Below are positions 1 through 6,886 of a stretch of 11,315 bases of DNA, piece by piece. Each line of letters starts with the position of its first letter. The stretch's first letter is position 1. A program made the position numbers and the translations under genes. Source of the stretch: Paracoccaceae bacterium (lineage in GTDB: Bacteria > Pseudomonadota > Alphaproteobacteria > Rhodobacterales > Rhodobacteraceae); contig SLPP01000276.1 of the NCBI GenBank assembly GCA_007131945.1, positions 1-11,315 of the forward strand, read 5' to 3'. The notes under the pieces were generated by a model. The model was given only the letters and a program-made list of their open reading frames with translations. It ran no database searches and was not told the DNA's origin.

Positions 1-570
1 ATGCTCGAGGTGCTGGTCGAGGCGCAGAAGCTGGTCGACGAGGGCAAGATCCGCGCACTGGCCCTGTCGAACGAGAGCGCCTGGGGCATGGCCAACTGGA
101 TCGCGCTGGCCGAGATGAACGGCCTGCCGCGGCCGGTGAGCGTGCAGAACGAATACTCGCTCCTCTGCCGGCTGGCCGATACCGACCTGGCCGAGCTCTG
201 CGCGCTCGAAAGGGTGCCGCTCCTCGCCTTCTCGCCGCTCGCCGCCGGGCTCCTGACCGGAAAGTATGCCGGCGACGTGATCCCCGACGGCTCGCGCCGC
301 TCTTACCGATCCGATCTGAACGGGCGGATCACGCCGCGCGTCTTCGAGGCGGTCGCGGCCTATCTCGGCCTTGCGCTCGATGCGGAACTGGAGCCGGTGC
401 AGATGGCGCTCGCCTGGTGCCGCAGCCGTCCCTTCCCGGTGATCCCGATCCTCGGCGCGACGACGGCCGAGCAGCTGGCGGTGCACCTGCCGGCGACGGA
501 ACTGAGGCTGGAGGGCGACCTGCTGGAGGCGATCGACGCCATCCACCGGGCCCATCCGATGCCCTACTGA
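1..570 (+). CDS. Aldo/keto reductase, Tas-like (3' part only)
   Basis: This is the C-terminal 189 residues of an NADP(H)-dependent aldo/keto reductase; the 5' end lies before the window. The Met codon at base 1 is probably internal, because the family is about 320-350 residues and the catalytic Asp-Tyr-Lys-His tetrad and first half of the TIM barrel are missing here. Visible family features are GKIRALALSNESAWG (about residues 16-30), a VQNEYSLL strand like the QNPYSLLNR segment of E. coli Tas, the SPLAAGLLTGKY loop (about 78-89), and the cofactor-binding LGATTAEQL segment near residue 150. It ends with the usual terminal helix and HPMPY. It oxidises or reduces carbonyl/alcohol substrates in the cytoplasm; the substrate cannot be read from the sequence. 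The stop is 13 bases before the next gene on the same strand, so co-transcription is possible. The family call is firm; the exact subfamily is inferred from remembered similarity to Tas. Confidence 0.9.
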   Translation: MLEVLVEAQKLVDEGKIRALALSNESAWGMANWIALAEMNGLPRPVSVQNEYSLLCRLADTDLAELCALERVPLLAFSPLAAGLLTGKYAGDVIPDGSRRSYRSDLNGRITPRVFEAVAAYLGLALDAELEPVQMALAWCRSRPFPVIPILGATTAEQLAVHLPATELRLEGDLLEAIDAIHRAHPMPY

Positions 571-583
571 GCGCGGGCAGGCG

Positions 584-1081
584 ATGCGCGCGATCCTTCC
601 CGCCCTCCTGATCCTGCTTCTCGGCGCCTGCCTGCCGGGCTTCGAGGGCGAAGCCGCGCCGGAGGCGGACACGATCACCGTGACCTCGCTCGATGCCGAC
701 GGAGCCGCGGCGCCGGCGCTCGACGCGGGGGCGGAAACCGAGGCGGCGGCGGAGGCGGAAGCCGCGCCCCCGGAGGCGCCCGAAGCGGTGGCCGCGCCGA
801 CAGCGCCGCCCGAACCCCCTGCCGTCGCGCCGCCGCCGATCCTCGCGGCGGAGACCCGCGCCTGCGCGGCGCGCGGCGGCACGCTGCAACCGCGCGGCGA
901 GGGCGGGCTCTGGGTCTGCGTGCGCAGCACGCGCGATGCCGGGCGGGCCTGCACGAACGCCACCCAGTGCGAGGGGCTGTGCCTCGCGCGCTCGGGCACC
1001 TGCGCCCCGATCGAGCCGCTCTTCGGCTGTCACGAGGTGTTCGACCGGGCGGGCCGGCGCGAGACGCTGTGCCGCGAGTGA
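584..1081 (+). CDS. Cysteine-rich lipoprotein, unknown function
   Basis: This 165-residue protein opens with a short hydrophobic signal and a lipobox, LLGAC, with Cys16 as the predicted lipidated residue, so it should be an envelope lipoprotein. Residues about 20-88 are a low-complexity stretch rich in Ala, Glu and Pro, probably a flexible acidic tether. The C-terminal 75 residues form a compact domain with eight cysteines (94, 112, 123, 129, 133, 140, 149, 163), an even number that would suit four disulfides in the periplasm. Only a weak Shine-Dalgarno-like GGGCAGG precedes the ATG. It follows the reductase by 13 bases and converges on the minus-strand VOC gene, whose stop is 6 bases away. 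I do not recognise the cysteine domain and assign no function. Coding is supported by the lipobox and the ordered cysteine pattern, despite strong antisense frames. Confidence 0.75.
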   Translation: MRAILPALLILLLGACLPGFEGEAAPEADTITVTSLDADGAAAPALDAGAETEAAAEAEAAPPEAPEAVAAPTAPPEPPAVAPPPILAAETRACAARGGTLQPRGEGGLWVCVRSTRDAGRACTNATQCEGLCLARSGTCAPIEPLFGCHEVFDRAGRRETLCRE

Positions 1082-1087
1082 CCCCGC

Positions 1088-1969
1088 TCAGCGCGCGCCG
1101 AGCGGCGGCAGGCGCGCTTCGATCCGGTCGCGGCTTTCCTCCAGCCAGGGCGGCAGCCTGAGCGTGCGTCCCAGGGCGTCGGCCGGTTCGTCCACCGCGA
1201 AGCCGGGCGGATCGGTCGCGATCTCGAAGAGGACGCCGCCGGGTTCGCGGAAATAGACCGATTCGAAATACTGCCGGTCCTTGCGTTCGGTCACGCGCTC
1301 GCCGCGGCTGCGCAGCGCCTCGACCAGCGCGTCCTGGTGGGCGCGGTCGCGGGCGCGGAAGGCGATGTGGTGGATGCTGCCGGCGCCCGGCCGCGCCCGC
1401 GGCCCGCTCCCGGACCGGCAGAGCTCGATCATCCGTCCGGGCCCCTCGCCCGGCAGCGACAGCCGCAGCCGGTGGCCGTTCGCGCCGCCGATCTCGGGCC
1501 CGCTCGCGTAGCCGAAGACCTCGGTCAGGAGCCGCGCCGTCGGCTCGGGATCGGCGAGCCAGAGCGTGGCCCAGGCCAGGCCCTCCGGCCCCTCGACCAG
1601 TTCCACCGACAGCCCGTCGGGGTCGCTGACGCACCAGACCGGCGCCCCGAACCGCTCGGCAGCCGTGACCTCGACGCGCGCCGAGGCCAGCGCCTCGAGC
1701 CGGGCGCGCGGGTCGGGCGTGGCGAGCGCGACGGCCGAGGCCGCGCCGATGCCGGCCTGCCCGCGGCGCGCATCGGGAAAGGGAAAGAGGGTGAGGATGC
1801 TGCCGGGACTGCCCGCGGCATCGCCGAAATAGAGGTGATGGACGCCGGGGTCGTCGAAATTGACCGTGCGCTTGACCAGATGCAGCCCCAGCGGGCCGGC
1901 ATAGAAGTCGAGAGCGGGTTGCGGCGCGCCGCTGGTGAGCGTGACGTGATGCAGGCCGGGGGTGGACAT
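1088..1969 (-). CDS. VOC-superfamily ring-cleaving dioxygenase / glyoxalase-like protein (MhqO/MhqA type)
   Basis: This 293-residue protein has two vicinal-oxygen-chelate (VOC) modules. The first begins GLHHVTLTSG (His8 is the usual metal position) and includes the family signature VKRTVNFDDPGVHHLYFGD at 32-50. The second begins IHHIAFRARD (His201) and ends GGVLFEIATDPPGFAVDEP, with Glu249 as the expected third ligand. His201 and Glu249 lie in the C-terminal module, as in extradiol hydroquinone dioxygenases such as LinE, MhqA and MhqO. Those enzymes open hydroquinone rings or act in quinone detoxification, with iron as the usual metal. The true substrate here is unknown. The ATG has a strong ribosome site (AAGGAG, six bases upstream), so the start is firm. 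It is separated from the upstream minus-strand genes by a palindrome and a possible promoter, suggesting its own transcription unit. No MarR-type regulator, common near mhq genes, is present. Confidence 0.88.
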   Translation of the reverse strand: MSTPGLHHVTLTSGAPQPALDFYAGPLGLHLVKRTVNFDDPGVHHLYFGDAAGSPGSILTLFPFPDARRGQAGIGAASAVALATPDPRARLEALASARVEVTAAERFGAPVWCVSDPDGLSVELVEGPEGLAWATLWLADPEPTARLLTEVFGYASGPEIGGANGHRLRLSLPGEGPGRMIELCRSGSGPRARPGAGSIHHIAFRARDRAHQDALVEALRSRGERVTERKDRQYFESVYFREPGGVLFEIATDPPGFAVDEPADALGRTLRLPPWLEESRDRIEARLPPLGAR

Positions 1970-1975
1970 GGCGCT

Positions 1976-1981
1976 CTCCTT
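1976..1981 (-). promoter_or_regulatory. Ribosome binding site of the VOC dioxygenase gene
   Basis: The minus strand reads AAGGAG, six bases before the ATG at 1969. It is one of the best Shine-Dalgarno matches in the window and fixes the start of the dioxygenase. Confidence 0.8.
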
Positions 1982-1995
1982 TCATCCCTGGCAGC

Positions 1996-2024
1996 AATGT
2001 ACCGCTCGGCGGCGCGGTCATAAA
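1996..2024 (-). promoter_or_regulatory. Possible promoter for the VOC dioxygenase gene
   Basis: On the minus strand TTTATG (2024-2019) and TACATT (2001-1996) are separated by exactly 17 bases, and the second element ends 26 bases before the ATG. The matches to the sigma70 consensus are 3/6 and 4/6, so this is weak. The position, right after the palindrome that closes the upstream unit, makes it a reasonable candidate. Confidence 0.3.
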
Positions 2025-2040
2025 GGCGCGGTACCGCGCC
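2025..2040 (-). terminator. Perfect 16-bp GC palindrome, probable terminator of the efp-META-CDP-alcohol transferase unit
   Basis: GGCGCGGTACCGCGCC is a perfect palindrome able to fold as a 6-bp GC stem with a GTAC loop. On the minus strand it lies 31 bases past the phosphatidyltransferase stop (2072) and is followed by TTTATG, a short T run. That suits a weak intrinsic terminator. An operator for the downstream dioxygenase gene is an alternative, because the possible promoter starts at the very next base. Confidence 0.45.
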
Positions 2041-2071
2041 GGGTCTGCGCGCGGCTGCACGATGCCGCGGA

Positions 2072-2677
2072 TCAGCGGAAGAGCCGCACCGCCAGCAGCA
2101 TGCGCGCCGCCGCGGTGTAGAGGCAGAGCGCGGCGAAGATCGTGGCGAGGAGGGCGAAGCCGCCGGGAAAGAGGCAGAGCAGCACGAAGAAGGCGATCGT
2201 CTCGCTGCCCTCGAGCAGCCCGGCGGAGAAATAGAGCGACTTCACCCCCTGCGCGCCGGTCCGCATCCGCCGCTTCTCGGCGAGGACCGCGAAGCCGAGG
2301 AAGGTCGCGCCGTTGACGTAGAAGCTCGCCAGAAGGAAGGCGCCGGCCAGCCCGTTCGCCGCCGGGTCGTGCCAGACGAAGGCGAGCGGGATGATGGCGT
2401 AGAAGAGGAAATCCGCGACGATGTCGAGATAGCCGCCGAAATCGCTGATCCCGCGCGCCCGCGCCACCGCGCCGTCGAGCCCGTCGGCGAGACGCGACAG
2501 CAGGATCAGCGGCAGCGCGGCGAGGAACTGCCCGAACCCGATGGCGAGCGCCGCCGCGAGCCCGAAGCCGAGCCCCGCGAGCGTAACCCAGTCGGGATGG
2601 ATGCCGGCGCGCGCCAGGCGCATGCCGGCACGGTCGAGAGGCGGGTCGATCAGCGGGCGCAGATGTCGGTCGAGCAC
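2072..2677 (-). CDS. CDP-alcohol phosphatidyltransferase family membrane protein
   Basis: This 201-residue polytopic membrane protein belongs to the family that moves a phosphatidyl (or similar) group from a CDP-linked donor to an alcohol in phospholipid synthesis. The signature runs ADGLDGAVARARGISDFGG and onward, with Asp65, Asp68, Gly69, Ala72-Arg73, Gly81, Asp85 and Asp89. Asp65, 68, 85 and 89 match the four catalytic metal-binding aspartates. Between Ala72-Arg73 and Gly81 there are seven residues instead of the eight in PgsA or PssA. Several hydrophobic segments follow (about 32-60, 87-103, 112-132, 160-185). The acceptor alcohol cannot be deduced. The start is GTG, the only possible start after an in-frame stop, which is the stop codon of the META gene 12 bases upstream. 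This tight spacing argues for translational coupling. It is the last gene of the efp unit. Confidence 0.85.
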   Translation of the reverse strand: MLDRHLRPLIDPPLDRAGMRLARAGIHPDWVTLAGLGFGLAAALAIGFGQFLAALPLILLSRLADGLDGAVARARGISDFGGYLDIVADFLFYAIIPLAFVWHDPAANGLAGAFLLASFYVNGATFLGFAVLAEKRRMRTGAQGVKSLYFSAGLLEGSETIAFFVLLCLFPGGFALLATIFAALCLYTAAARMLLAVRLFR

Positions 2678-2689
2678 ATCCGTGGCGGC

Positions 2690-3094
2690 TCAGGGGGAGA
2701 CGGCGCGGATCAGCACCGCGTCGCCATCGGTCAGCTCCAGTGTCCCGTCGAGGTTGCCGCGCCAATGGGTCACGGTTTCGAGCGCGGCCAGAAAGGCGCC
2801 CTCGATCTCCATCGCGCGGCCGGGGCAGGCCATGCGCGTGCCCGCGACGGCGCCGACCTCGATCCGGTCGGCGCGCAAGGTCACCGGCCCGGTGTACCGG
2901 TTGCAGCCCGAATTGCCGGCGATCCGGCCATCGGCGAAGTCGATCGTGAGGCCGTCGGCGGGTTCGATTTCCATATCGCCGATCGCCGCGACCTGCCAGG
3001 AAGAGCCCCAGAGATGCCCGCCGCCATTGGCCATCGCCATCCCCGCAAGGAAACCGGCCATCAGCACCGGGAAAAGGATCGTGACGCGTCCCAT
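2690..3094 (-). CDS. META domain (HslJ-like) secreted protein
   Basis: This 134-residue protein has an N-terminal hydrophobic segment (about residues 4-22, ending AGMAMA) that looks like a signal peptide or membrane anchor. A single META domain follows. Family features are the opening LWGSSWQVAAIGD, the glycine/asparagine turn AGNSGCNRYTG (60-69), and GTRMACPG followed by a helix MEIEGAFLAALETV. Cys64 and Cys90 sit at positions commonly seen as a cysteine pair in META proteins. HslJ in E. coli is linked to novobiocin resistance and heat induction, but the molecular role is not established. The ATG has a good ribosome site (GGGAGG, five bases upstream). The gene starts 25 bases after efp and ends 12 bases before the phosphatidyltransferase, so all three are probably one transcript. 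It most likely acts in the periplasm. Confidence 0.85.
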   Translation of the reverse strand: MGRVTILFPVLMAGFLAGMAMANGGGHLWGSSWQVAAIGDMEIEPADGLTIDFADGRIAGNSGCNRYTGPVTLRADRIEVGAVAGTRMACPGRAMEIEGAFLAALETVTHWRGNLDGTLELTDGDAVLIRAVSP

Positions 3095-3119
3095 CAGGCC
3101 CTCCCGGCAGGCGCGCCGG

Positions 3120-3683
3120 TCAGGCGCGCTCGGAATACTCGAAGGTCTCGGTATTGACGATAATCGCCTCGTCGACGCCGATGAAAGGCGGGATCATGAT
3201 CCTCACGCCATTGTCAAGGATCGCCGGCTTGTAGCTGTTGGCCGCGGTCTGGCCCTTCACCACCGGCTCGGTCTCGACGACCTTGCAGGTGACCTTCTGC
3301 GGCAGCGTGACGTTGAGCGCCTCGTCACCGTAGTATTCGATGGTCACCGTCATGCCGTCCTGCAGGAACGGCCGGCGGTCGCCGAGAATGTCGGCGGGCA
3401 GCGCGATCTGCTCGAAGGTCTCGCTGTCCATGAAGGTCAGCATGTCGTCGGATTCGAACAGGAACTGCTGGTCCTTCTGGTCAAGCCGCACGCGCTCGAC
3501 CTTGTCCTCGGAGCGGAAGCGCTCGTTCAGCTTGCGCCCGTCGCGCAGGTTCTTCATCTCGACCTGGGCGAAGGCGCCGCCCTTGCCGGGCTTGACATGG
3601 TTCACCTTGACCGCCACCCACAACCCGCCGTCATGCTCGAGCACGTTGCCGGGCCGGATCTCGTTGCCGTTGATCTTTGGCAT
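3120..3683 (-). CDS. efp: Elongation factor P
   Basis: EF-P binds the ribosome between the P and E sites and rescues stalling at consecutive prolines. The 187-residue length matches the family. The N-terminal KOW-like domain carries KPGKGGAF with Lys34 at the tip, the same position as the lysine that EpmA/EpmB beta-lysylate in E. coli. The two OB-fold domains follow, and the C-terminal signature is [14 protein letters not shown] followed by [12 protein letters not shown]. The lysine tip excludes the arginine (EarP-rhamnosylated) type; whether the lysine is modified depends on genes outside this window. It is the first gene of a minus-strand unit with the META and phosphatidyltransferase genes. 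It is divergent from the DUF6280-like gene across a 213-base control region. The ATG is followed by the conserved [12 protein letters not shown] start; no strong Shine-Dalgarno is seen. Confidence 0.97.
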   Translation of the reverse strand: MPKINGNEIRPGNVLEHDGGLWVAVKVNHVKPGKGGAFAQVEMKNLRDGRKLNERFRSEDKVERVRLDQKDQQFLFESDDMLTFMDSETFEQIALPADILGDRRPFLQDGMTVTIEYYGDEALNVTLPQKVTCKVVETEPVVKGQTAANSYKPAILDNGVRIMIPPFIGVDEAIIVNTETFEYSERA

Positions 3684-3724
3684 CTGAAAACTCTTGATAA
3701 AGTGTTGAGTTCGCTCGTCGGCTT

Positions 3725-3753
3725 CCTATATCTTGCGGGGTCCGGGCGCACAA
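3725..3753 (-). promoter_or_regulatory. Possible efp promoter
   Basis: The minus strand has TTGTGC (3753-3748) and TATAGG (3730-3725) separated by exactly 17 bases. The -10-like element ends 41 bases before the efp ATG. Matches to the sigma70 consensus are 3/6 and 4/6. The region is locally AT-richer than the genes. No transcript data support it. Confidence 0.35.
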
Positions 3754-3781
3754 GCTTACCACATCATGCGGCAGGTTTCCG

Positions 3782-3806
3782 CTGCCATGCACAGGGCGCA
3801 TGGCAG
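3782..3806. promoter_or_regulatory. 9-bp inverted repeat in the efp / DUF6280-like divergent region
   Basis: CTGCCATGC and GCATGGCAG are perfect inverted arms around the 7-base spacer ACAGGGC. An alternative, overlapping pairing uses GGCAG at 3771-3775 with CTGCC at 3782-3786. It lies 98 bases from the efp ATG and 90 bases from the DUF6280-like ATG. No T tract follows on the plus strand, so an operator or a leader-RNA hairpin is likelier than a terminator. No regulator can be named. Confidence 0.45.
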
Positions 3807-3896
3807 TCATGCAACAGATTGGTAGCGAATCGCCCCGCATCCCCGCTAGACAGGCAAATGCCGGAAAACGCAAGAGCAAGAACAGGACGGAAGCAG

Positions 3897-4220
3897 ATGT
3901 TCGATTCGATGGATGGTGCGGCCTACAACCAGGAGCAGGGTACCCGTGCGCGCAAGCTGTTCGCCGCGGTGGTTCTGGCCGCGCTGGACGATGCCATCGC
4001 CGATGACAAGAAATACGGCAACGGTCCCGAGCAGATCGCCCGCTGGGCGCGCTCGCGCGACGGGCGCGAGGTGCTGACCTGCGCCGGGATCGACCCGAAC
4101 GAGCGGGTGGTCGAAGGGCTGATGAAATTCGTCGCCGCCGGGGTGCGCACCTCGGTCGCGCTGTCGCGCGAGGAAAGCGAACGCCGCGCCGCCGCCGCGG
4201 CCATTGCCGAAGCGGCCTGA
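3897..4220 (+). CDS. Small conserved protein, DUF6280-like
   Basis: This is a 107-residue soluble protein with no signal peptide or membrane segment. It looks largely helical: NQEQGTRARKLFAAVVLAAL then DDAIADDKKYGNGPEQIARW, a central SRDGREVLTCAGIDPNERVV, and a charged Ala/Glu/Arg-rich tail. I recall very similar short proteins in Rhodobacterales genomes under the name DUF6280; this is memory, not a search. No function is known to me. The chosen ATG has a modest GGA five bases upstream and gives the conserved-looking MFDSMDG start. An in-frame ATG 39 bases earlier (3858) is possible but would add a basic, probably non-conserved leader. The gene is divergent from efp and ends near a bidirectional hairpin. 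A regulatory or DNA/RNA-associated role is conceivable from its size and charge, but nothing in the sequence shows it. Confidence 0.8.
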   Translation: MFDSMDGAAYNQEQGTRARKLFAAVVLAALDDAIADDKKYGNGPEQIARWARSRDGREVLTCAGIDPNERVVEGLMKFVAAGVRTSVALSREESERRAAAAAIAEAA

Positions 4221-4249
4221 TCCGCCCCACCGCCTTTCCGCACGAACCC

Positions 4250-4277
4250 GAAACCCGCGTCAGCCGGCGCGGGTTTC
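4250..4277. terminator. Hairpin shared by two convergent genes
   Basis: GAAACCCGCG and CGCGGGTTTC form a perfect 10-bp stem around an 8-base loop. The hairpin starts 30 bases after the DUF6280-like stop and is followed by CCGGTTTTCC on the plus strand. Its right arm encodes the last codons of the convergent minus-strand hydrolase, whose stop lies in the loop. It is a likely bidirectional terminator, although the T tract is short. Confidence 0.6.
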
Positions 4278-5081
4278 CGGTTTTCCGGGCCTGGCGAAAC
4301 CGTGGTCGAGAAGGAAGCGGTCGATCGCGTCCGCGACCTCCGGCCCATGCGTGATCGGCAGCATGTGGCCTGCCCCGGGCAGCGTCACGCGGCACGCGCG
4401 CGGCAGGCGACGGGCGAGCGCGCGGTTGACCGCGCCGAAGGTCGGCGGCGAGACCGCGCCGTCGAGCAGCAGGACCGGCCGGTCGAAGGCTTCGAGCCGT
4501 CCGGGCGCCGCCAGCCCGCCGCTGTCGGCGTGGACGCCGGCGATGCTTGCCGCGACCATCGTCATCTGCCGCGCGATCTGCGCCCGCTGCGGCTCGGGCA
4601 GCGCGTCCCAGGCATCGGCGTCGCCGTTGAGCGCCAGAAAGACCCGCCCCGCTTCCTGCATGTCGCCGGTGGCGAAGGCCTCGTGCAGCACCGCCTCGGC
4701 GGCGCGGTGGGCGGCGAATTCGGGCTCGCCGGCGGCGACGGCGAAGAAGACCGGCTCGATCAGCACGAGGCCCGTGACCCGCTCCGGCCGGTCGAGCGCG
4801 AAGCGCAGCGCCGCGGCACCGCCGAAGCTGTGGCCGATCAGGAGCGCAGGATCCGCGACGAAGCGACCGACGAGCGCCGCCACCTCGGCATGCAGGTCAC
4901 CCTGCCCGCCCCAGGCGCCCGAGCGGCCATGCCCCGGCATGTCGAAGGCCTGCGCATCGAGCGGCGTACGAAGCGCCGCGATCAGCCGCGACCAGGTGCC
5001 GGAATGGCCGAGGAAGCAATGCGCGAACACCGCCGGAAGCCCGCCGGGCCGGCCGAGACGCGTGCAATGGACCCGGCTCAC
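4260..5081 (-). CDS. Alpha/beta hydrolase
   Basis: This 273-residue cytoplasmic alpha/beta-fold hydrolase has a recognisable triad: Ser85 in the nucleophile elbow GHSFGG, Asp207 in VLLLDG, and His239 in GAGHMLP. The oxyanion strand reads [13 protein letters not shown], with [10 protein letters not shown] after it, typical of the esterase/haloperoxidase-like group; a cap region occupies about 115-195. The natural substrate is unknown. I place the start at a GTG whose bases overlap the stop of the isomerase gene (GTGA), because this removes an out-of-frame extension of more than 200 residues lying over that gene. The overlap implies translational coupling. With the isomerase upstream, a role in degrading an aromatic or other xenobiotic intermediate is possible, but this is inference. 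The 3' end lies in the convergent hairpin. Confidence 0.88.
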   Translation of the reverse strand: MSRVHCTRLGRPGGLPAVFAHCFLGHSGTWSRLIAALRTPLDAQAFDMPGHGRSGAWGGQGDLHAEVAALVGRFVADPALLIGHSFGGAAALRFALDRPERVTGLVLIEPVFFAVAAGEPEFAAHRAAEAVLHEAFATGDMQEAGRVFLALNGDADAWDALPEPQRAQIARQMTMVAASIAGVHADSGGLAAPGRLEAFDRPVLLLDGAVSPPTFGAVNRALARRLPRACRVTLPGAGHMLPITHGPEVADAIDRFLLDHGFARPGKPETRAG

Positions 5082-5686
5082 GCGGCGCGCGCCAGGTGGC
5101 GTTCCAGATCCTCGAGCCGGTCCTGGCCCCAGAAGCGTTCCTCGCCCACGACGAAGAAGGGAAAGCCGAAGACGCCGGCGGCGACCGCCGCCTCGAGGTT
5201 CCTCGCGTAGCTCTCGGCCCCGGTCAGCAGACCCGACATGGCGAGCCCCGGATCGAAACCCGCGGCCGCGAGGCAGTCGCGGATCACGCCGTCCTCGGCG
5301 ACGTCGCGCTCCTCCTCCCAGCAGGCGCGGGAGAGCGCCTGCACCAGCGCGTGGATGTCGCCGCCCTGCCCCGCCGCGGCCGCTGCCTGCGCGGCGATGA
5401 TCGCGTAGCCCGCGGGCGCCGGGTTGGTCGGGAAATGTCGCGGCTGGACGTTCACCGGCAGCCCGCGCCGCGCCGCCTGGCGCCGAAGGTCCTGCAGCCG
5501 GTAGGCCTTGCGGCTCTCGTGCCGCTCGGCCAGCGGCACCCCGCCGGTGCGCGCGAAGAGCGCCGCGGGATCGACCGGACGGTAGACCAGTGGCACGCCA
5601 TGACGCGCCGCGATCTCGGCCGGTGCGCGCCCGGCGAGATGGACATAGGGCGAGGTGACGGTGAGATAGTAGTCGATCTGCGACAC
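5078..5686 (-). CDS. 2-hydroxychromene-2-carboxylate isomerase-like protein (DsbA family, GST-kappa type)
   Basis: This 202-residue thioredoxin-fold protein carries the hallmarks of HCCA isomerases: an N-terminal [16 protein letters not shown], where Ser12 takes the place of the DsbA active-site cysteine; the substrate-side [14 protein letters not shown]; a central helical insert; and the C-terminal [20 protein letters not shown] with a cis-Pro (Pro176). HCCA isomerase uses glutathione as cofactor in naphthalene breakdown, but many genomes carry paralogues of unknown substrate. It lacks a CxxC, so a disulfide-exchange role is unlikely. I chose the GTG at 5686 because GGAG lies eight bases upstream and it gives MSQIDYY, as in the family. 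A TTG 33 bases earlier would add an unlikely leader. It is divergent from prs (105 bases between starts) and overlaps the hydrolase gene by four bases. Confidence 0.87.
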   Translation of the reverse strand: MSQIDYYLTVTSPYVHLAGRAPAEIAARHGVPLVYRPVDPAALFARTGGVPLAERHESRKAYRLQDLRRQAARRGLPVNVQPRHFPTNPAPAGYAIIAAQAAAAAGQGGDIHALVQALSRACWEEERDVAEDGVIRDCLAAAGFDPGLAMSGLLTGAESYARNLEAAVAAGVFGFPFFVVGEERFWGQDRLEDLERHLARAA

Positions 5687-5791
5687 GATCTTCGCTCCGC
5701 TGGGGCACGAGGTTTGCAAGACCGTAACGGGGTGCTAAGCGGTGTCAACCGCGCGACTCGCCCGCCGCTTTCGCCTGCCCCGGGGACCTGC

Positions 5792-6808
5792 ATGCCGACA
5801 CTGACCGAACCGAAACTGATTGCCGGAAACGCCAATCGGCCGCTGGCGCAGGCCATCGCGCGGCGGATGACGCTGCACCGGGGAATGTCGGTCAAGCTGG
5901 TCGATGCGCGGGTCGAGCGGTTCAACGACCAGGAGATCTTCGTCGAGGTCTTCGAGAACGTGCGCGGCGAGGACATGTTCATCATCCAGCCGACCTCGAA
6001 CCCGGCGAACGACAACCTGATGGAACTGCTGATCATCACCGATGCGCTCAAGCGGTCCTCGGCGGCGCGGATCACCGCGGTGATCCCCTATTTCGGCTAT
6101 GCGCGGCAGGACCGGCGCACCAAGGCGCGCACGCCGATCTCGGCCAAGCTGGTGGCCAACATGATGGTCCAGGCGGGGATCGAGCGGATCCTGACCCTCG
6201 ATCTGCACGCGGCGCAGATCCAGGGTTTCTTCGACATTCCCGTCGACAACCTCTACGCCGCGCCGATCTTCGCGCTCGATCTCGAGCACCAGTTCCGCGG
6301 CCGGCTGCAGGACGTGGCCATCGTCTCGCCCGATGTCGGCGGCGTGGCGCGGGCGCGGGAGCTGGCCAAGCGCGTCGGCGCCTCGCTCGCCATCGTCGAC
6401 AAGCGGCGCGAGAAGGTCGGCGAGGTGGCCGAGATGACGGTGATCGGCGAGGTCGAGGGCAAGATCTGCGTCATCGTCGACGACATCTGCGACACCGCCG
6501 GCACGCTGTGCAAGGCCGCCGAGGTGCTGATCGAGGCGGGTGCCACCGAGGTGCACAGCTACATCACCCACGGCGTCCTTTCCGGCCCGGCGGTCGAGCG
6601 GATCACCGGTTCGGTGATGAAGTCCCTGGTCATCACCGACTCGATCGAACCCACGGAGGCCGTGCGCGGCGCGGCCAACATCCGCATCGTGCCGGCCGCG
6701 CCGCTCTTTGCCCAGGCGATCCTGAACACCTGGAGCGGCACCTCCGTCTCCTCGCTCTTCGATCTGGAGACGCTGGTGCCGATCTACGAGGGACTCTATC
6801 CGCGCTGA
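5792..6808 (+). CDS. prs: Ribose-phosphate pyrophosphokinase (PRPP synthetase)
   Basis: Prs makes PRPP and AMP from ribose 5-phosphate and ATP, feeding purine, pyrimidine, histidine, tryptophan and NAD synthesis. The 338-residue protein is class I. It has [18 protein letters not shown] (44-61), the pyrophosphate loop [11 protein letters not shown] (99-109), His139 in [20 protein letters not shown], the flexible-loop VDKRREK (202-208), and the ribose-5-phosphate loop [10 protein letters not shown] (229-238). After the usual SVSSLF end it has about 15 extra residues compared with the 315-residue E. coli enzyme; I believe such a tail is common in Alphaproteobacteria. GGGGA lies five bases upstream of the ATG. 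It is divergent from the isomerase gene and 78 bases ahead of the stress-protein gene. No clear promoter or purine-type operator is visible in the 105-base gap. Confidence 0.97.
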   Translation: MPTLTEPKLIAGNANRPLAQAIARRMTLHRGMSVKLVDARVERFNDQEIFVEVFENVRGEDMFIIQPTSNPANDNLMELLIITDALKRSSAARITAVIPYFGYARQDRRTKARTPISAKLVANMMVQAGIERILTLDLHAAQIQGFFDIPVDNLYAAPIFALDLEHQFRGRLQDVAIVSPDVGGVARARELAKRVGASLAIVDKRREKVGEVAEMTVIGEVEGKICVIVDDICDTAGTLCKAAEVLIEAGATEVHSYITHGVLSGPAVERITGSVMKSLVITDSIEPTEAVRGAANIRIVPAAPLFAQAILNTWSGTSVSSLFDLETLVPIYEGLYPR

Positions 6809-6886
6809 CCGGCGCGCGCGCCCCGCGCGGCTGCTGGACAGGTTCCGGGCCTTGCGCCATGATGCGGTCGGGACAGGGGGTAATGG

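Noticed and set aside
675..2765. 696-residue minus-strand open frame
   Set aside because: It is an Arg/Ala/Pro-rich shadow of several real genes on both strands, caused by high GC and scarce stop codons; it has no recognisable domain.
2541..3896. Long plus-strand frame reading into the DUF6280-like gene
   Set aside because: It lies over three minus-strand genes and has shadow composition; the real gene begins near 3897.
5082..5708. N-terminal extension that would fuse the hydrolase with about 200 extra residues
   Set aside because: The extension is arginine/glycine-rich, lies over the isomerase gene in another frame, and the hydrolase fold begins right after the GTG at 5081.
5714..5740. Possible prs promoter beginning TTGCAA
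   Set aside because: No acceptable -10 hexamer lies 16-18 bases downstream.
6809..6886. Terminator or promoter in the prs-usp gap
   Set aside because: GC-rich self-complementary sequence without a T tract and no convincing hexamer pair; the two genes could be co-transcribed.
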